Assembly (NCBI GenBank): GCA_021783435.1 | Contig: JAJXUC010000122.1 | Coordinates: 1-12,056, forward strand | From: Pseudomonadota bacterium | GTDB lineage: Bacteria > Pseudomonadota > Gammaproteobacteria > Burkholderiales > Burkholderiaceae | DNA length: 12,056 nt | Direction of reading: 5' to 3' | Shown: positions 1 to 6,581 of the stretch, one piece after another | Position numbering within the stretch: position 1 is the first letter of the stretch | Layout of the letters: the number at the start of each line of letters is the position of its first letter | Notes under the pieces: generated by a model | What the model saw: only the letters and a program-made list of their open reading frames with translations | The model's database searches: none | What the model was told of the DNA's origin: nothing | Translations under genes and position numbers: made by a program

Positions 1-698
1 TCAGCGGATTGATCCGCAATGCCAATTCCACCGCACTCAACGGCATGCCGCTGCAGACCGACCTGGAGCGCCGGCTCGGCCGCCCGGTTCGCGTCCACAA
101 CGACGCCAATTGCCTGGCGGTGAGCGAGGCAGTGGACGGCGCGGGGGCAGGGGCGCGGGTGGTGTTCGGCGTGATTCTCGGCACCGGCGTGGGCGCCGGC
201 ATCGCCATCGACGGCAAGGATTGGCTCGGCCGCAACGCCGTGGCCGGCGAGTGGGGCCACAATCCGCTGCCCTGGCAGCGTGCCTCAGCCGCGTGGCGCG
301 AAACGCCCGGTCCGCTGTGCTGGTGCGGCCGGCAGGGCTGCATCGAGACCTGGCTCAGCGGGCCCGGGTTCGCCGCGGATCATGCCGCGCATACGGGGCG
401 GCGCATCGCAGCCCAGGACATCGTCACGGCGATGCGCGCGGGCGATGCGGCGGCGCGCGCCAGTTTCATCCGCTACTGCGATCGCCTGGCGCGGGGCCTG
501 GCGCATGTGGTGAACCTGCTCGACCCCGACGTGATCGTGCTCGGAGGCGGGATGAGCAATGTGCGCGAACTCTACGACGAGGTGCCGCTGCGTTGGGGGG
601 CGTGGGTGTTCTCGGACAGCGTGCGGACCCGCCTGTGCGGCGCCGCGCACGGCGATTCATCGGGCGTGCGCGGGGCGGCCTGGTTATGGCGCGATTGA
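1..698 (+). CDS. ROK-family sugar kinase (Mak fructokinase / NagK-like), 5' partial
   Basis: This is the C-terminal 231 or so residues of a ROK (repressor, ORF, kinase) sugar kinase; the reading frame is open to the left window edge, so the N-terminal ATP-binding part is missing. Family members phosphorylate free hexoses such as fructose, glucose or N-acetylglucosamine in the cytoplasm using ATP. Counting from the TTG at position 9, visible features are NANS near residue 4, the catalytic aspartate in NDAN (D32), the phosphate-binding GTGVGAG (58-64), EWGH (81-84), and the ROK zinc motif CWCGRQGC (104-111), whose cysteines with H84 should bind zinc. GGGMSN near the C terminus fits the adenosine-binding loop. 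The pattern and the SEAVDG stretch resemble E. coli Mak and NagK (about 300 residues). The true start lies outside the window; the TTG at 9 is not the start. It converges on hldD with 19 nt between the stops and is not part of the minus-strand cluster. Substrate cannot be settled from sequence. Confidence 0.9.
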   Translation, partial: SGLIRNANSTALNGMPLQTDLERRLGRPVRVHNDANCLAVSEAVDGAGAGARVVFGVILGTGVGAGIAIDGKDWLGRNAVAGEWGHNPLPWQRASAAWRETPGPLCWCGRQGCIETWLSGPGFAADHAAHTGRRIAAQDIVTAMRAGDAAARASFIRYCDRLARGLAHVVNLLDPDVIVLGGGMSNVRELYDEVPLRWGAWVFSDSVRTRLCGAAHGDSSGVRGAAWLWRD

Positions 699-725
699 AC
701 GCGGCCGCGTGCCGCGTTCAATCGC
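691..725. terminator. Shared bidirectional stem-loop between convergent genes
   Basis: A perfect 15-bp inverted repeat (691-705 and 711-725) with a 5-nt loop. The TGA of the ROK kinase (696-698) lies exactly opposite the TGA of hldD (718-720 on the minus strand), so both stop codons sit in the stem at mirror positions. A stem this long between convergent genes is best read as a two-way terminator. There is no T-run on either side, so it is not a classical intrinsic terminator; it could instead protect mRNA 3' ends or block antisense transcription. Confidence 0.6.
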
Positions 726-1725
726 CGGCCATGGGCTGCAGCAGGCGCCGCACATAGGCGCTTACGCCCGTGGCCACGTCGGCGAATGCGTGGTCGCAGC
801 CCGTCGCGCGCAGGTTCTGCAGGTTGGCTTCGGTGAAGCATTGGTATTTGCCGACCAGGGCTGCGGGGAAGTCGATGTACTCGATCAGGCGATCGGCGAC
901 CATTTGCTCCAGGCTCAGGCCGTCGAGTCCGTGCGAGGCCCGCAGGGCATTGATCACGCCATGGGCCACGTCGTTGAAAGGCTGTGCGTGCCCGCTGCCG
1001 AGGTTGAACACGCCGCTGTGCGCGGGGTGGTCGAAGAACCACAGATTGACCGCCACCACGTCGTCGATCCAGACGAAGTCGCGCATCTGCTCCCCGGGGC
1101 CGTAGCCGCCGTAGGCGCCGAACAGTTTCACCTTGCCTTCGGCGCGGCACTGGTTGACGTGATGGAAGGCCACCGAGGCCATGCGGCCCTTGTGCTGTTC
1201 CCCGGGGCCGTAGACGTTGAAGTAGCGAAACCCCGCGATCTGGCTGTCCGCCGTCGGCAGATGGCGCCGCACGACCTGGTCGAACAAGAGCTTGGAATAG
1301 CCATAGACGTTGAGCGGACGCTCGTATTGCGGCTGTTCGACGAAACTGGCCGAGCCGCCATAGGTGGCGGCACTGGAGGCGTAGAGCAGGCGGATGCCCT
1401 GCGCCAGGCAGGTGTCGAGCAGGCGTTTGCTGGCGGCGTAGTTGTTGTCGAGCATGTAGCGGCCGTCGTGCTCCATGGTGTCGGAGCAGGCGCCTTCGTG
1501 GAACACGGCGTCGACGTGGCCGAACCGGCCCTGGGCGAAGGCCTCGTAGAACGCGGTCTTGTCGACGTAGTCGCTGATGCGCAGGTCGACCAGGTTGTGG
1601 AATTTGTCGGCCTGGGTGAGGTTGTCGACCGCGATGATGTCGGTGATGCCGCGCGCGTTCAGGCCGCGCACGAGATTGCTGCCGATGAAGCCGGCGGCGC
1701 CGGTGACGACGATGCGTGGATGCAT
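718..1725 (-). CDS. hldD: ADP-L-glycero-D-manno-heptose 6-epimerase
   Basis: 335 residues. The enzyme converts ADP-D-glycero-beta-D-manno-heptose to the L-glycero form, the donor for the inner core of lipopolysaccharide; it acts in the cytoplasm. It is an extended short-chain dehydrogenase with an N-terminal Rossmann motif GAAGFIGSN (9-17), a serine in ASSAATYG (S117/S118), and the catalytic Y141-x-x-x-K145 pair in [25 protein letters not shown] (167 on) matches HldD closely. E. coli HldD has 310 residues; betaproteobacterial forms are somewhat longer. The start ATG at 1725 directly precedes the Rossmann fold and lies 8 nt after the hldA stop; a GGAG about 12 nt upstream may serve as ribosome binding site. 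The same frame stays open far upstream through hldA, but that part reads as arginine-rich shadow sequence. Last gene of the minus-strand cluster. Confidence 0.95.
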   Translation of the reverse strand: MHPRIVVTGAAGFIGSNLVRGLNARGITDIIAVDNLTQADKFHNLVDLRISDYVDKTAFYEAFAQGRFGHVDAVFHEGACSDTMEHDGRYMLDNNYAASKRLLDTCLAQGIRLLYASSAATYGGSASFVEQPQYERPLNVYGYSKLLFDQVVRRHLPTADSQIAGFRYFNVYGPGEQHKGRMASVAFHHVNQCRAEGKVKLFGAYGGYGPGEQMRDFVWIDDVVAVNLWFFDHPAHSGVFNLGSGHAQPFNDVAHGVINALRASHGLDGLSLEQMVADRLIEYIDFPAALVGKYQCFTEANLQNLRATGCDHAFADVATGVSAYVRRLLQPMAGD

Positions 1726-1733
1726 GGTGGGGT

Positions 1734-2663
1734 TCAGCTCCGTGGCCAGAGTTCGGCGGGCGTCACGCTGGCCGTGCCCAGCTTGCCGACGACGATGCCG
1801 GCGGCGCGGTTGGCGGTGCGCACGGCATCGGCCAGGCTGCTGCCTGCGCCGAGCATCACGGCCAGGGTGGCGATGACGGTGTCGCCCGCGCCGGAGACAT
1901 CGAACACCTCCTTCGCCTCGGCCTTGACGTGCAGCGGCTCGCCCGCGGTGAACAGGCTCATGCCGTCCTCGGCGCGGGTCACGAGCACGGCTTGCAGGTC
2001 GAGGTCGGCGCGCAACGCGTCGGCGCGCCGGCGCAGTTCGGCCTCGCCGTTCCAGTCGCCTGCGGCGAGGGTGAACTCGGCGCGGTTGGGGGTGATGAGC
2101 GTGGCGCCCCGGTAGCGGGAGTAGTCGCGCCCCTTGGGGTCGACCAGCACCGGCATGCCGCGCAGGCGTGCCAGCTCGAGCATGCGGGTCACGTGGGTGA
2201 GGCCACCCTTGCCGTAATCGGATAGCAGCACCACGTCGTGCAGGTCCAGCTCCTGCGCATAGCGGTCCATCAGATCGAGCAGCACCTCGTGGTCGGGCTT
2301 GGACTCGAAGTCCATGCGGATGAGCTGCTGCTGGCGCGAGACCACGCGCAGCTTCATCGTGGTTTGCATCCCCGCGACCTGGCGCATGGCGCTGCGGATG
2401 GGGGAGTCGGTGACGAGATGCGCCAGACGGCGGCCGGCATCGTCCGAGCCGACCACCGACAGCAGCGTGGTCTGCGCCCCGAGCGTGGCGGCGTTCAGCG
2501 CGACGTTGGCGGCGCCGCCCATGCGGTCCTCCTCGCGCTGCACCAGCGCCACCGGCACCGGCGCCTCGGGCGAGATGCGCTCCACCGCGCTGAACCAGTA
2601 GCGGTCGAGCATGACGTCGCCCACGACGAGCACGCGGGCCTTGGCGAGTTGATCGACGTTCAT
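1734..2663 (-). CDS. hldA: D-glycero-beta-D-manno-heptose-7-phosphate kinase (single-domain)
   Basis: 309 residues, PfkB/ribokinase fold. It phosphorylates D-glycero-D-manno-heptose 7-phosphate at C1 in ADP-heptose synthesis for LPS core. Visible: [11 protein letters not shown] near the N terminus, GGAANVA (49-55), the substrate-side [12 protein letters not shown] (175-186), TPNRAEF (191-197), and the PfkB signature DVSGAGD with the catalytic base D261. E. coli HldE (477 residues) carries this kinase fused to an adenylyltransferase; here the protein ends after the kinase, so the nucleotidyltransferase (HldC/RfaE2) and the phosphatase GmhB must be encoded elsewhere. This split arrangement is known in other bacteria. 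Its ATG shares an ATGA with the lapB stop (2660-2663), suggesting translational coupling; no clear Shine-Dalgarno is seen. An upstream ATG at 2732 would add 23 residues inside lapB and is not preferred. Also called rfaE1. Confidence 0.93.
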   Translation of the reverse strand: MNVDQLAKARVLVVGDVMLDRYWFSAVERISPEAPVPVALVQREEDRMGGAANVALNAATLGAQTTLLSVVGSDDAGRRLAHLVTDSPIRSAMRQVAGMQTTMKLRVVSRQQQLIRMDFESKPDHEVLLDLMDRYAQELDLHDVVLLSDYGKGGLTHVTRMLELARLRGMPVLVDPKGRDYSRYRGATLITPNRAEFTLAAGDWNGEAELRRRADALRADLDLQAVLVTRAEDGMSLFTAGEPLHVKAEAKEVFDVSGAGDTVIATLAVMLGAGSSLADAVRTANRAAGIVVGKLGTASVTPAELWPRS

Positions 2664-3832
2664 ACGGCAAGCAATTGAAGTTCTTCGGTGCGGCGGGGCG
2701 GATACGTCTCCCAGCCTTGGCAGGCAGGGCAATGCCAGGTGTAGTTGCGCGCCTCGAAGCCGCAGGCGGCGCAGCGGTAGCGCTGGCGATTCTTCAGCGC
2801 CCCATCGAGCGCCTGGGCGAGAGCCAGCCGGGCCGGCTCGGGCGACAGCGCGGTGCTGGTCTGGTCGAGCACGCGGCGCGCGGCCAGCAGGCTCTTGTGG
2901 GTTTGCAGATAGGTCAGGGCGAGGTGGTAGCGCTCGCTGGCGTCGGCCTCGAGCTGCAGCACGGCGTCGAGCAGGTCGATGGCCGGATAGTCCTGCAACT
3001 TTGCCAGCAGCCAGTCGCGGCCGGCCTGCGCCTGGCCCGTCTCGCGGAAGAGCCGCGCCATGTCCAGCGCGGCCAGCGCGGTGAAATCCGGCTGGATCTG
3101 GGCGATGTGGCGCAAGTGCTCCAGCGCCTGGGCGGCATCCCCTTGTTGCTGGGCGATGCCGGCGCGCAGCTGCCAGGGGCGCACGGCTTGCGGGTGCACC
3201 CGCACGGCCTTGTCGAGCGCATCCAGAGCGCCGGTCAGGTCATGGCCTTGCTGGCACTGCAGGGCGACTTCGCACCAGTAATGCGCGATCTGGCGCCCGT
3301 AGCTGCCGGCGCCCAGACGCTCGAGCTGGCCGGCGATGTCGATGGCCCGCGGCCATTCCTTGGTGCGCTCGTGGATTTGGAGCAGGGCCGCCAGCGCTTC
3401 CGACTGGTAGGGCGAGGCGGCCAGGGCGGTGTAGGCCGACTCGGCACGATCGAGCAGTCCGGCCTTGAAGAAGTCCTGCGCGAGGGCGATCTGGGCGCGC
3501 TGGCGCTCGGCGACGGGAAGGTCACCACGCGCCAGCAGATTCTGGTGCACGCGCACGGCGCGTTCGTATTCCCCGCGCCGGCGAAACAGATTGCCGAGGG
3601 CGAAATGCAGATCCACGGTATTGGGGTCGGCCGTCACCGCCTCGATGAAGGCGTCGATGGCCTTGTCCTGCTGCTCGCTCAGCAGGAAGTTCAGGCCGCG
3701 GAAATAGGACAGCGGCGCATCGCGCTTGAGTTCGCTCTCACGTCGCCATTGCCGCAAATCCAGCCTGGAAGCCAGCCACCCGAAACCAAAGGTGATGGGC
3801 AGCGCGAGCAGCCACCACAGCTCAAACTCCAT
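2660..3832 (-). CDS. lapB: LPS assembly protein B, TPR protein with rubredoxin-like zinc site
   Basis: 390 residues, almost the length of E. coli LapB/YciM (389). LapB is an inner-membrane-anchored cytoplasmic protein that acts with FtsH to control degradation of LpxC, the committing enzyme of lipid A synthesis. Visible: an N-terminal membrane segment (about 4-21, [15 protein letters not shown]), then a long alpha-helical region of TPR repeats (about 40-340; for example [19 protein letters not shown] near 75), and a C-terminal zinc ribbon with paired CxxC motifs (C354/C357 and C368/C371), followed by the GWETYPPRR tail. Its start overlaps lapA by 11 nt and its stop overlaps the hldA start, so lapA-lapB-hldA-hldD look like one transcriptional unit joining control of lipid A synthesis with core heptose supply. 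Confidence 0.95.
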   Translation of the reverse strand: MEFELWWLLALPITFGFGWLASRLDLRQWRRESELKRDAPLSYFRGLNFLLSEQQDKAIDAFIEAVTADPNTVDLHFALGNLFRRRGEYERAVRVHQNLLARGDLPVAERQRAQIALAQDFFKAGLLDRAESAYTALAASPYQSEALAALLQIHERTKEWPRAIDIAGQLERLGAGSYGRQIAHYWCEVALQCQQGHDLTGALDALDKAVRVHPQAVRPWQLRAGIAQQQGDAAQALEHLRHIAQIQPDFTALAALDMARLFRETGQAQAGRDWLLAKLQDYPAIDLLDAVLQLEADASERYHLALTYLQTHKSLLAARRVLDQTSTALSPEPARLALAQALDGALKNRQRYRCAACGFEARNYTWHCPACQGWETYPPRRTEELQLLAV

Positions 3833-4130
3833 CGGGCGTTCCGTCGATCACGGCCGGGGCGGTGCGCACGGGCTCGCTGGGCGCAGCGGCGGGCTTGGCG
3901 GCGGGAGCCGGGGTTGCCCGCTGCCGGCGCGCCCGCATCCAGCCGGGCAGCATGGCCAGGGCGCCAAGCACCGCGCCCAAGGTGAACGCGGCGAGCAAGA
4001 GCACGAACAGCGGGGCCTTCCACTGCGTGCCGAACAACAGGTGCAGCACCGTGGGTTCCAGGTTGTTCAGCGCGAGGCCGAAGAACAGCAGGAAAAGAAT
4101 GAGACGGACGAACCAGTTGAAGGCGCGCAT
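3822..4130 (-). CDS. lapA: LPS assembly protein A (DUF1049 membrane protein)
   Basis: 102 residues. A small inner-membrane protein that partners LapB. Two hydrophobic segments are visible, about 6-22 (FVRLILFLLFFGLALN) and 42-65 (LFVLLLAAFTLGAVLGALAML), with the family-typical short loop between them, and then a basic RARRQR patch and an Ala/Pro-rich cytoplasmic tail of about 30 residues. Position just before lapB with an 11-nt overlap is the conserved arrangement. No good Shine-Dalgarno precedes the ATG at 4130. The 167-nt gap to ihfB contains a TAAAAT box about 45 nt upstream of the ATG, so lapAB may have its own promoter. Confidence 0.92.
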   Translation of the reverse strand: MRAFNWFVRLILFLLFFGLALNNLEPTVLHLLFGTQWKAPLFVLLLAAFTLGAVLGALAMLPGWMRARRQRATPAPAAKPAAAPSEPVRTAPAVIDGTPDGV

Positions 4131-4175
4131 GGTTGTGTCGGTGAAGGCCGCGCGGCAAAGGCGCTGGGAGACGGC

Positions 4176-4204
4176 ATTTTAGGCGGGAAGCCGGACCGGA
4201 ATGG
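4176..4204 (-). promoter_or_regulatory. Possible lapA promoter (-10-like box only)
   Basis: On the minus strand a TAAAAT hexamer at 4176-4181 stands out in the GC-rich ihfB-lapA gap and would give a leader of about 40 nt before the lapA ATG. No -35 box near consensus is seen 16-18 nt upstream (around 4198-4205), so this is a half-supported promoter. The rest of the 167-nt gap (4131-4297) shows no gene or strong hairpin. Confidence 0.3.
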
Positions 4205-4297
4205 GCATCTCTGGCGGGCCAGCCTCAGCGATGGCTCGCGCGACAGCGGTCGGATCCAAGACGGCGATGGCGATGTGACCGGGGCCGTGGATGAGGC

Positions 4298-4627
4298 TCA
4301 GGGGTTGGAGTCTGGCTCCACGGCAATATCCTTCTCGCCGGAGCCTTGACTCTGGTCGACCTGCACGCGCAGCGACTTGCCGGGTTTGAAGTGCGGCAAG
4401 CGCTTTTCGGGGACCATGACCTGCTCGCCCGAGCGAGGATTGCGGCCGACACGGGCGGGGCGGTGGCTGACCGAAAAACTGCCGAAGCCGCGAATTTCGA
4501 CGCGATGACCGTTCTCCAGGGCTTCCGAAAGCGCGTCGAGAATGGTCTTCACGGCCAACTCCGCGTCGCGGTGGGTGAGTTGGGTGAAGCGCTCGGCAAG
4601 CTGATCCACCAGATCGGAACGGGTCAT
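4298..4627 (-). CDS. ihfB: Integration host factor, beta subunit
   Basis: 109 residues. Forms a heterodimer with IHF-alpha, bends DNA sharply at specific sites, and acts in transcription, replication initiation and recombination. The sequence begins [11 protein letters not shown], then carries the [10 protein letters not shown] beta segment (44-53) and the DNA-arm motif [10 protein letters not shown], with the intercalating proline at P64, followed by the KPGKSLR end. E. coli IhfB has 94 residues; here an extra hydrophilic, partly acidic tail of about 15 residues follows. It sits directly after rpsA, the conserved arrangement. The rpsA terminator lies only about 55 nt upstream, and I see no convincing promoter or Shine-Dalgarno in that gap, so expression may rely on terminator read-through or on a promoter inside rpsA. 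Confidence 0.95.
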   Translation of the reverse strand: MTRSDLVDQLAERFTQLTHRDAELAVKTILDALSEALENGHRVEIRGFGSFSVSHRPARVGRNPRSGEQVMVPEKRLPHFKPGKSLRVQVDQSQGSGEKDIAVEPDSNP

Positions 4628-4681
4628 GGGAAAGTCGAGGCAGGGAATGTGGGAATGGATGTGTTTTGCGCAGGTGCACCG

Positions 4682-4717
4682 AAAAAAACGCCCGCCAGGC
4701 TTCTGGCCGGCGGGCGT
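4682..4717 (-). terminator. Intrinsic terminator after rpsA
   Basis: On the minus strand a 9-bp perfect GC-rich stem (4709-4717 with 4688-4696), with a possible inner GGC/GCC extension, is followed by seven consecutive T residues (4688-4682). This is a classical factor-independent terminator placed 16 nt after the rpsA stop codon and before ihfB. Confidence 0.9.
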
Positions 4718-4732
4718 CGTGACGGAGGCTGC

Positions 4733-6445
4733 TTATTCTTGGTTTTGATTGTCAAGCTTGGCGCGCAGCAGGGCGCCGAGGTTGGTGGTGCCGGTGGCTT
4801 CGCGCTGCTCGTTGGCCAGGCGGTTCATGACCTCCTGCTGATCCACGCTGTCCTTGGCCTTGACCGACAGTTGGATGCTGCGGTTCTTGCGGTCGATGTT
4901 GATGACCATGGCCGAAACCTGGTCGCCATCCTTGAGCAGGTTGCGTGCATCTTCGACGCGGTCACGCGAGATCTCGGAGGCGCGCAGATAGCCCTCGATC
5001 TCGTCGCCCAGGTCGATGATGGCGCCCTTGGCGTCCACGGACTTGACGGTGCCCTCGACGACCTTGCCCTTGTCGTTGATGGCGGCGAAGTTCATGAACG
5101 GATCGCCTTCCATCTGCTTGATGCCGAGGGAGATGCGCTCGCGCTCGATGTCGATGCCCAGCACCAGGGCCTCGACCTCCTGGCCCTTCTTGTAGTTGCG
5201 TACCGCGGCTTCGCCGGTCTCGTTCCAGGACAGGTCGGACATGTGGACCAGGCCGTCGATCCCGCCGGGCAGGCCGATGAACACGCCGAAGTCGGTGATG
5301 GACTTGACTGGGCCGCTGACCTTGTCGCCACGCTTGTGGTTGGCGGCGAACTCGTCCCAGGGGTTCGGGCGGCATTGCTTCATGCCCAGGCTGATGCGGC
5401 GGCGGTCTTCGTCGATTTCCAGCACTTGCACTTCCACCTCGTCGCCAAGCTGGACGATCTTGCTGGGGGCCACGTTCTTGTTGGTCCAGTCCATTTCGGA
5501 CACGTGCACCAGGCCCTCGATGCCGGGCTCGATCTCGACGAAGGCGCCGTAATCGGTGAGGTTGGTGATCTTGCCGAACAGGCGGGTGCTGGCCGGGTAG
5601 CGGCGCGCCACGCCGACCCAGGGGTCGTCGCCCATCTGCTTGAGGCCCAGCGAGACGCGGTTCTTTTCCACGTCGTACTTGAGCACCTTGGCCGTGACTT
5701 CCTGGCCGGGGGTGACCACTTCGCTGGGGTGGCGCACGCGGCGCCAGGCCAGGTCGGTGATGTGCAGCAGACCGTCGATGCCGCCCAGGTCGACGAAGGC
5801 GCCATAGTCGGTGATGTTCTTGACCACGCCGGTGACGATCTGGCCTTCCTTGAGGTTCTCCAGCAGCTTGGCGCGCTCCTCGCCCTGGCTGGCTTCGACC
5901 ACGGCACGGCGCGACAGCACGACGTTGTTGCGTTTGCGGTCGAGCTTGATGACCTTGAACTCCATGGTCTTGCCCTCGAAGGGCGTGGTGTCCTTCACCG
6001 GGCGGGTGTCGAGCAGGGAGCCGGGCAGGAAGGCACGGATGCCGTTGATCATCACGGTCAGGCCGCCCTTGACCTTGCCGGTCACGGTGCCTTGGGCGAA
6101 CTCGCCCGATTCAAGCGCCTTTTCCAGGGACATCCAGGAGGCCAGGCGTTTGGCCTTGTCGCGCGACAGCATGGTGTCGCCATAGCCGTTTTCGAGCGCG
6201 TCGATGGCCACCGAGACGAAATCGCCGACCTTGGCTTCGACTTCGCCATGGTCGTTCTTGAATTCTTCAATGGGGATGTAGGCGTCGGACTTCAGGCCGG
6301 CGTTGACGATCACGAAATTGGGATCGACGCCGACGACTTCCGCGGTGATGACTTCACCGGTGCGCATATCGCGCGTCTTGAGCGACTCTTCGAAAAGGGC
6401 TGCGAAGGATTCGCCAGACGTGCTGGCGCTAGGGTTGACGGACAT
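4733..6445 (-). CDS. rpsA: 30S ribosomal protein S1
   Basis: 570 residues (E. coli S1 has 557). S1 binds the small subunit and unfolds and recruits mRNA for translation initiation. Six S1/OB-fold domains are visible at roughly 28-96, 114-180, 200-270, 285-356, 372-443 and 459-530; the middle ones carry the typical TDYGAFV / [12 protein letters not shown] / VSLGLKQ pattern, while domains 1 and 2 are more divergent, as expected for the ribosome-binding end. The chosen start at 6445 gives [22 protein letters not shown], the usual betaproteobacterial N terminus, with a GAGAG about 8 nt upstream as a weak ribosome binding site. The frame remains open upstream to 6598, but that stretch crosses the structured leader and the cmk stop and does not look like S1. 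A strong terminator follows. S1 is known to repress its own translation in E. coli; the leader here may do the same. Confidence 0.97.
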   Translation of the reverse strand: MSVNPSASTSGESFAALFEESLKTRDMRTGEVITAEVVGVDPNFVIVNAGLKSDAYIPIEEFKNDHGEVEAKVGDFVSVAIDALENGYGDTMLSRDKAKRLASWMSLEKALESGEFAQGTVTGKVKGGLTVMINGIRAFLPGSLLDTRPVKDTTPFEGKTMEFKVIKLDRKRNNVVLSRRAVVEASQGEERAKLLENLKEGQIVTGVVKNITDYGAFVDLGGIDGLLHITDLAWRRVRHPSEVVTPGQEVTAKVLKYDVEKNRVSLGLKQMGDDPWVGVARRYPASTRLFGKITNLTDYGAFVEIEPGIEGLVHVSEMDWTNKNVAPSKIVQLGDEVEVQVLEIDEDRRRISLGMKQCRPNPWDEFAANHKRGDKVSGPVKSITDFGVFIGLPGGIDGLVHMSDLSWNETGEAAVRNYKKGQEVEALVLGIDIERERISLGIKQMEGDPFMNFAAINDKGKVVEGTVKSVDAKGAIIDLGDEIEGYLRASEISRDRVEDARNLLKDGDQVSAMVINIDRKNRSIQLSVKAKDSVDQQEVMNRLANEQREATGTTNLGALLRAKLDNQNQE

Positions 6446-6581
6446 GGACAGACTCTCGGACCCGCAGGAGGCCCCGCGGGGTTGGTTGCACAGCCTGAAT
6501 ACGGCCCGACGCCGGGCGGAAATCCGCGCCTTGGCAAGGCCTGGTGCGGACGCGCGGGCACGGAGGGCGTGCGTATTCAGG
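6446..6581 (-). promoter_or_regulatory. Structured rpsA leader with long-range inverted repeat
   Basis: The region between the cmk stop and the rpsA ATG contains a perfect 10-bp inverted repeat (arms 6572-6581 and 6494-6503) that encloses 68 nt holding several small hairpins: 6504-6508 with 6513-6517, 6516-6520 with 6523-6527 (mutually exclusive at the edge), and the CCTTG-G-CAAGG hairpin at 6529-6539. Nearer the start codon is a 10-bp palindrome, CCCCGCGGGG (6472-6481), which competes with an alternative CCCGC/GCGGG pairing just before the GAGAG. The upstream arm contains the cmk stop codon. The arrangement suggests an RNA element in which a closing stem brings several helices together near the ribosome binding site; S1 autocontrol is the obvious candidate role, but this is inference. 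Confidence 0.4.

Noticed and set aside
559..2115. A 518-codon plus-strand open frame opposite hldD and hldA
   Set aside because: Antisense shadow in high-GC DNA; both minus-strand genes are unambiguous families.
1726..2670. Upstream extension of the hldD frame through the whole of hldA (650-codon frame)
   Set aside because: The extra 315 residues are Arg/Gly/Pro-rich out-of-frame reading of hldA; HldD starts cleanly at [15 protein letters not shown].
4179..4297. Open frame continuing past ihfB in another frame, giving a plausible-looking peptide end
   Set aside because: It has no start codon of its own in the gap, overlaps ihfB out of frame, and no family is recognisable; treated as chance in GC-rich DNA.
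4221..4298. 7-bp inverted repeat AGCCTCA / TGAGGCT downstream of ihfB
   Set aside because: Arms are short, 64 nt apart and not followed by a T-run; not convincing as a terminator.
4727..4755. Perfect TTGACA (-35-like) on the minus strand at 4750-4755, before ihfB
   Set aside because: No -10-like hexamer lies 16-18 nt downstream (GCAGCC there), the only AT-rich candidate is 11 nt away, and the bases encode the conserved C-terminal tail of S1.
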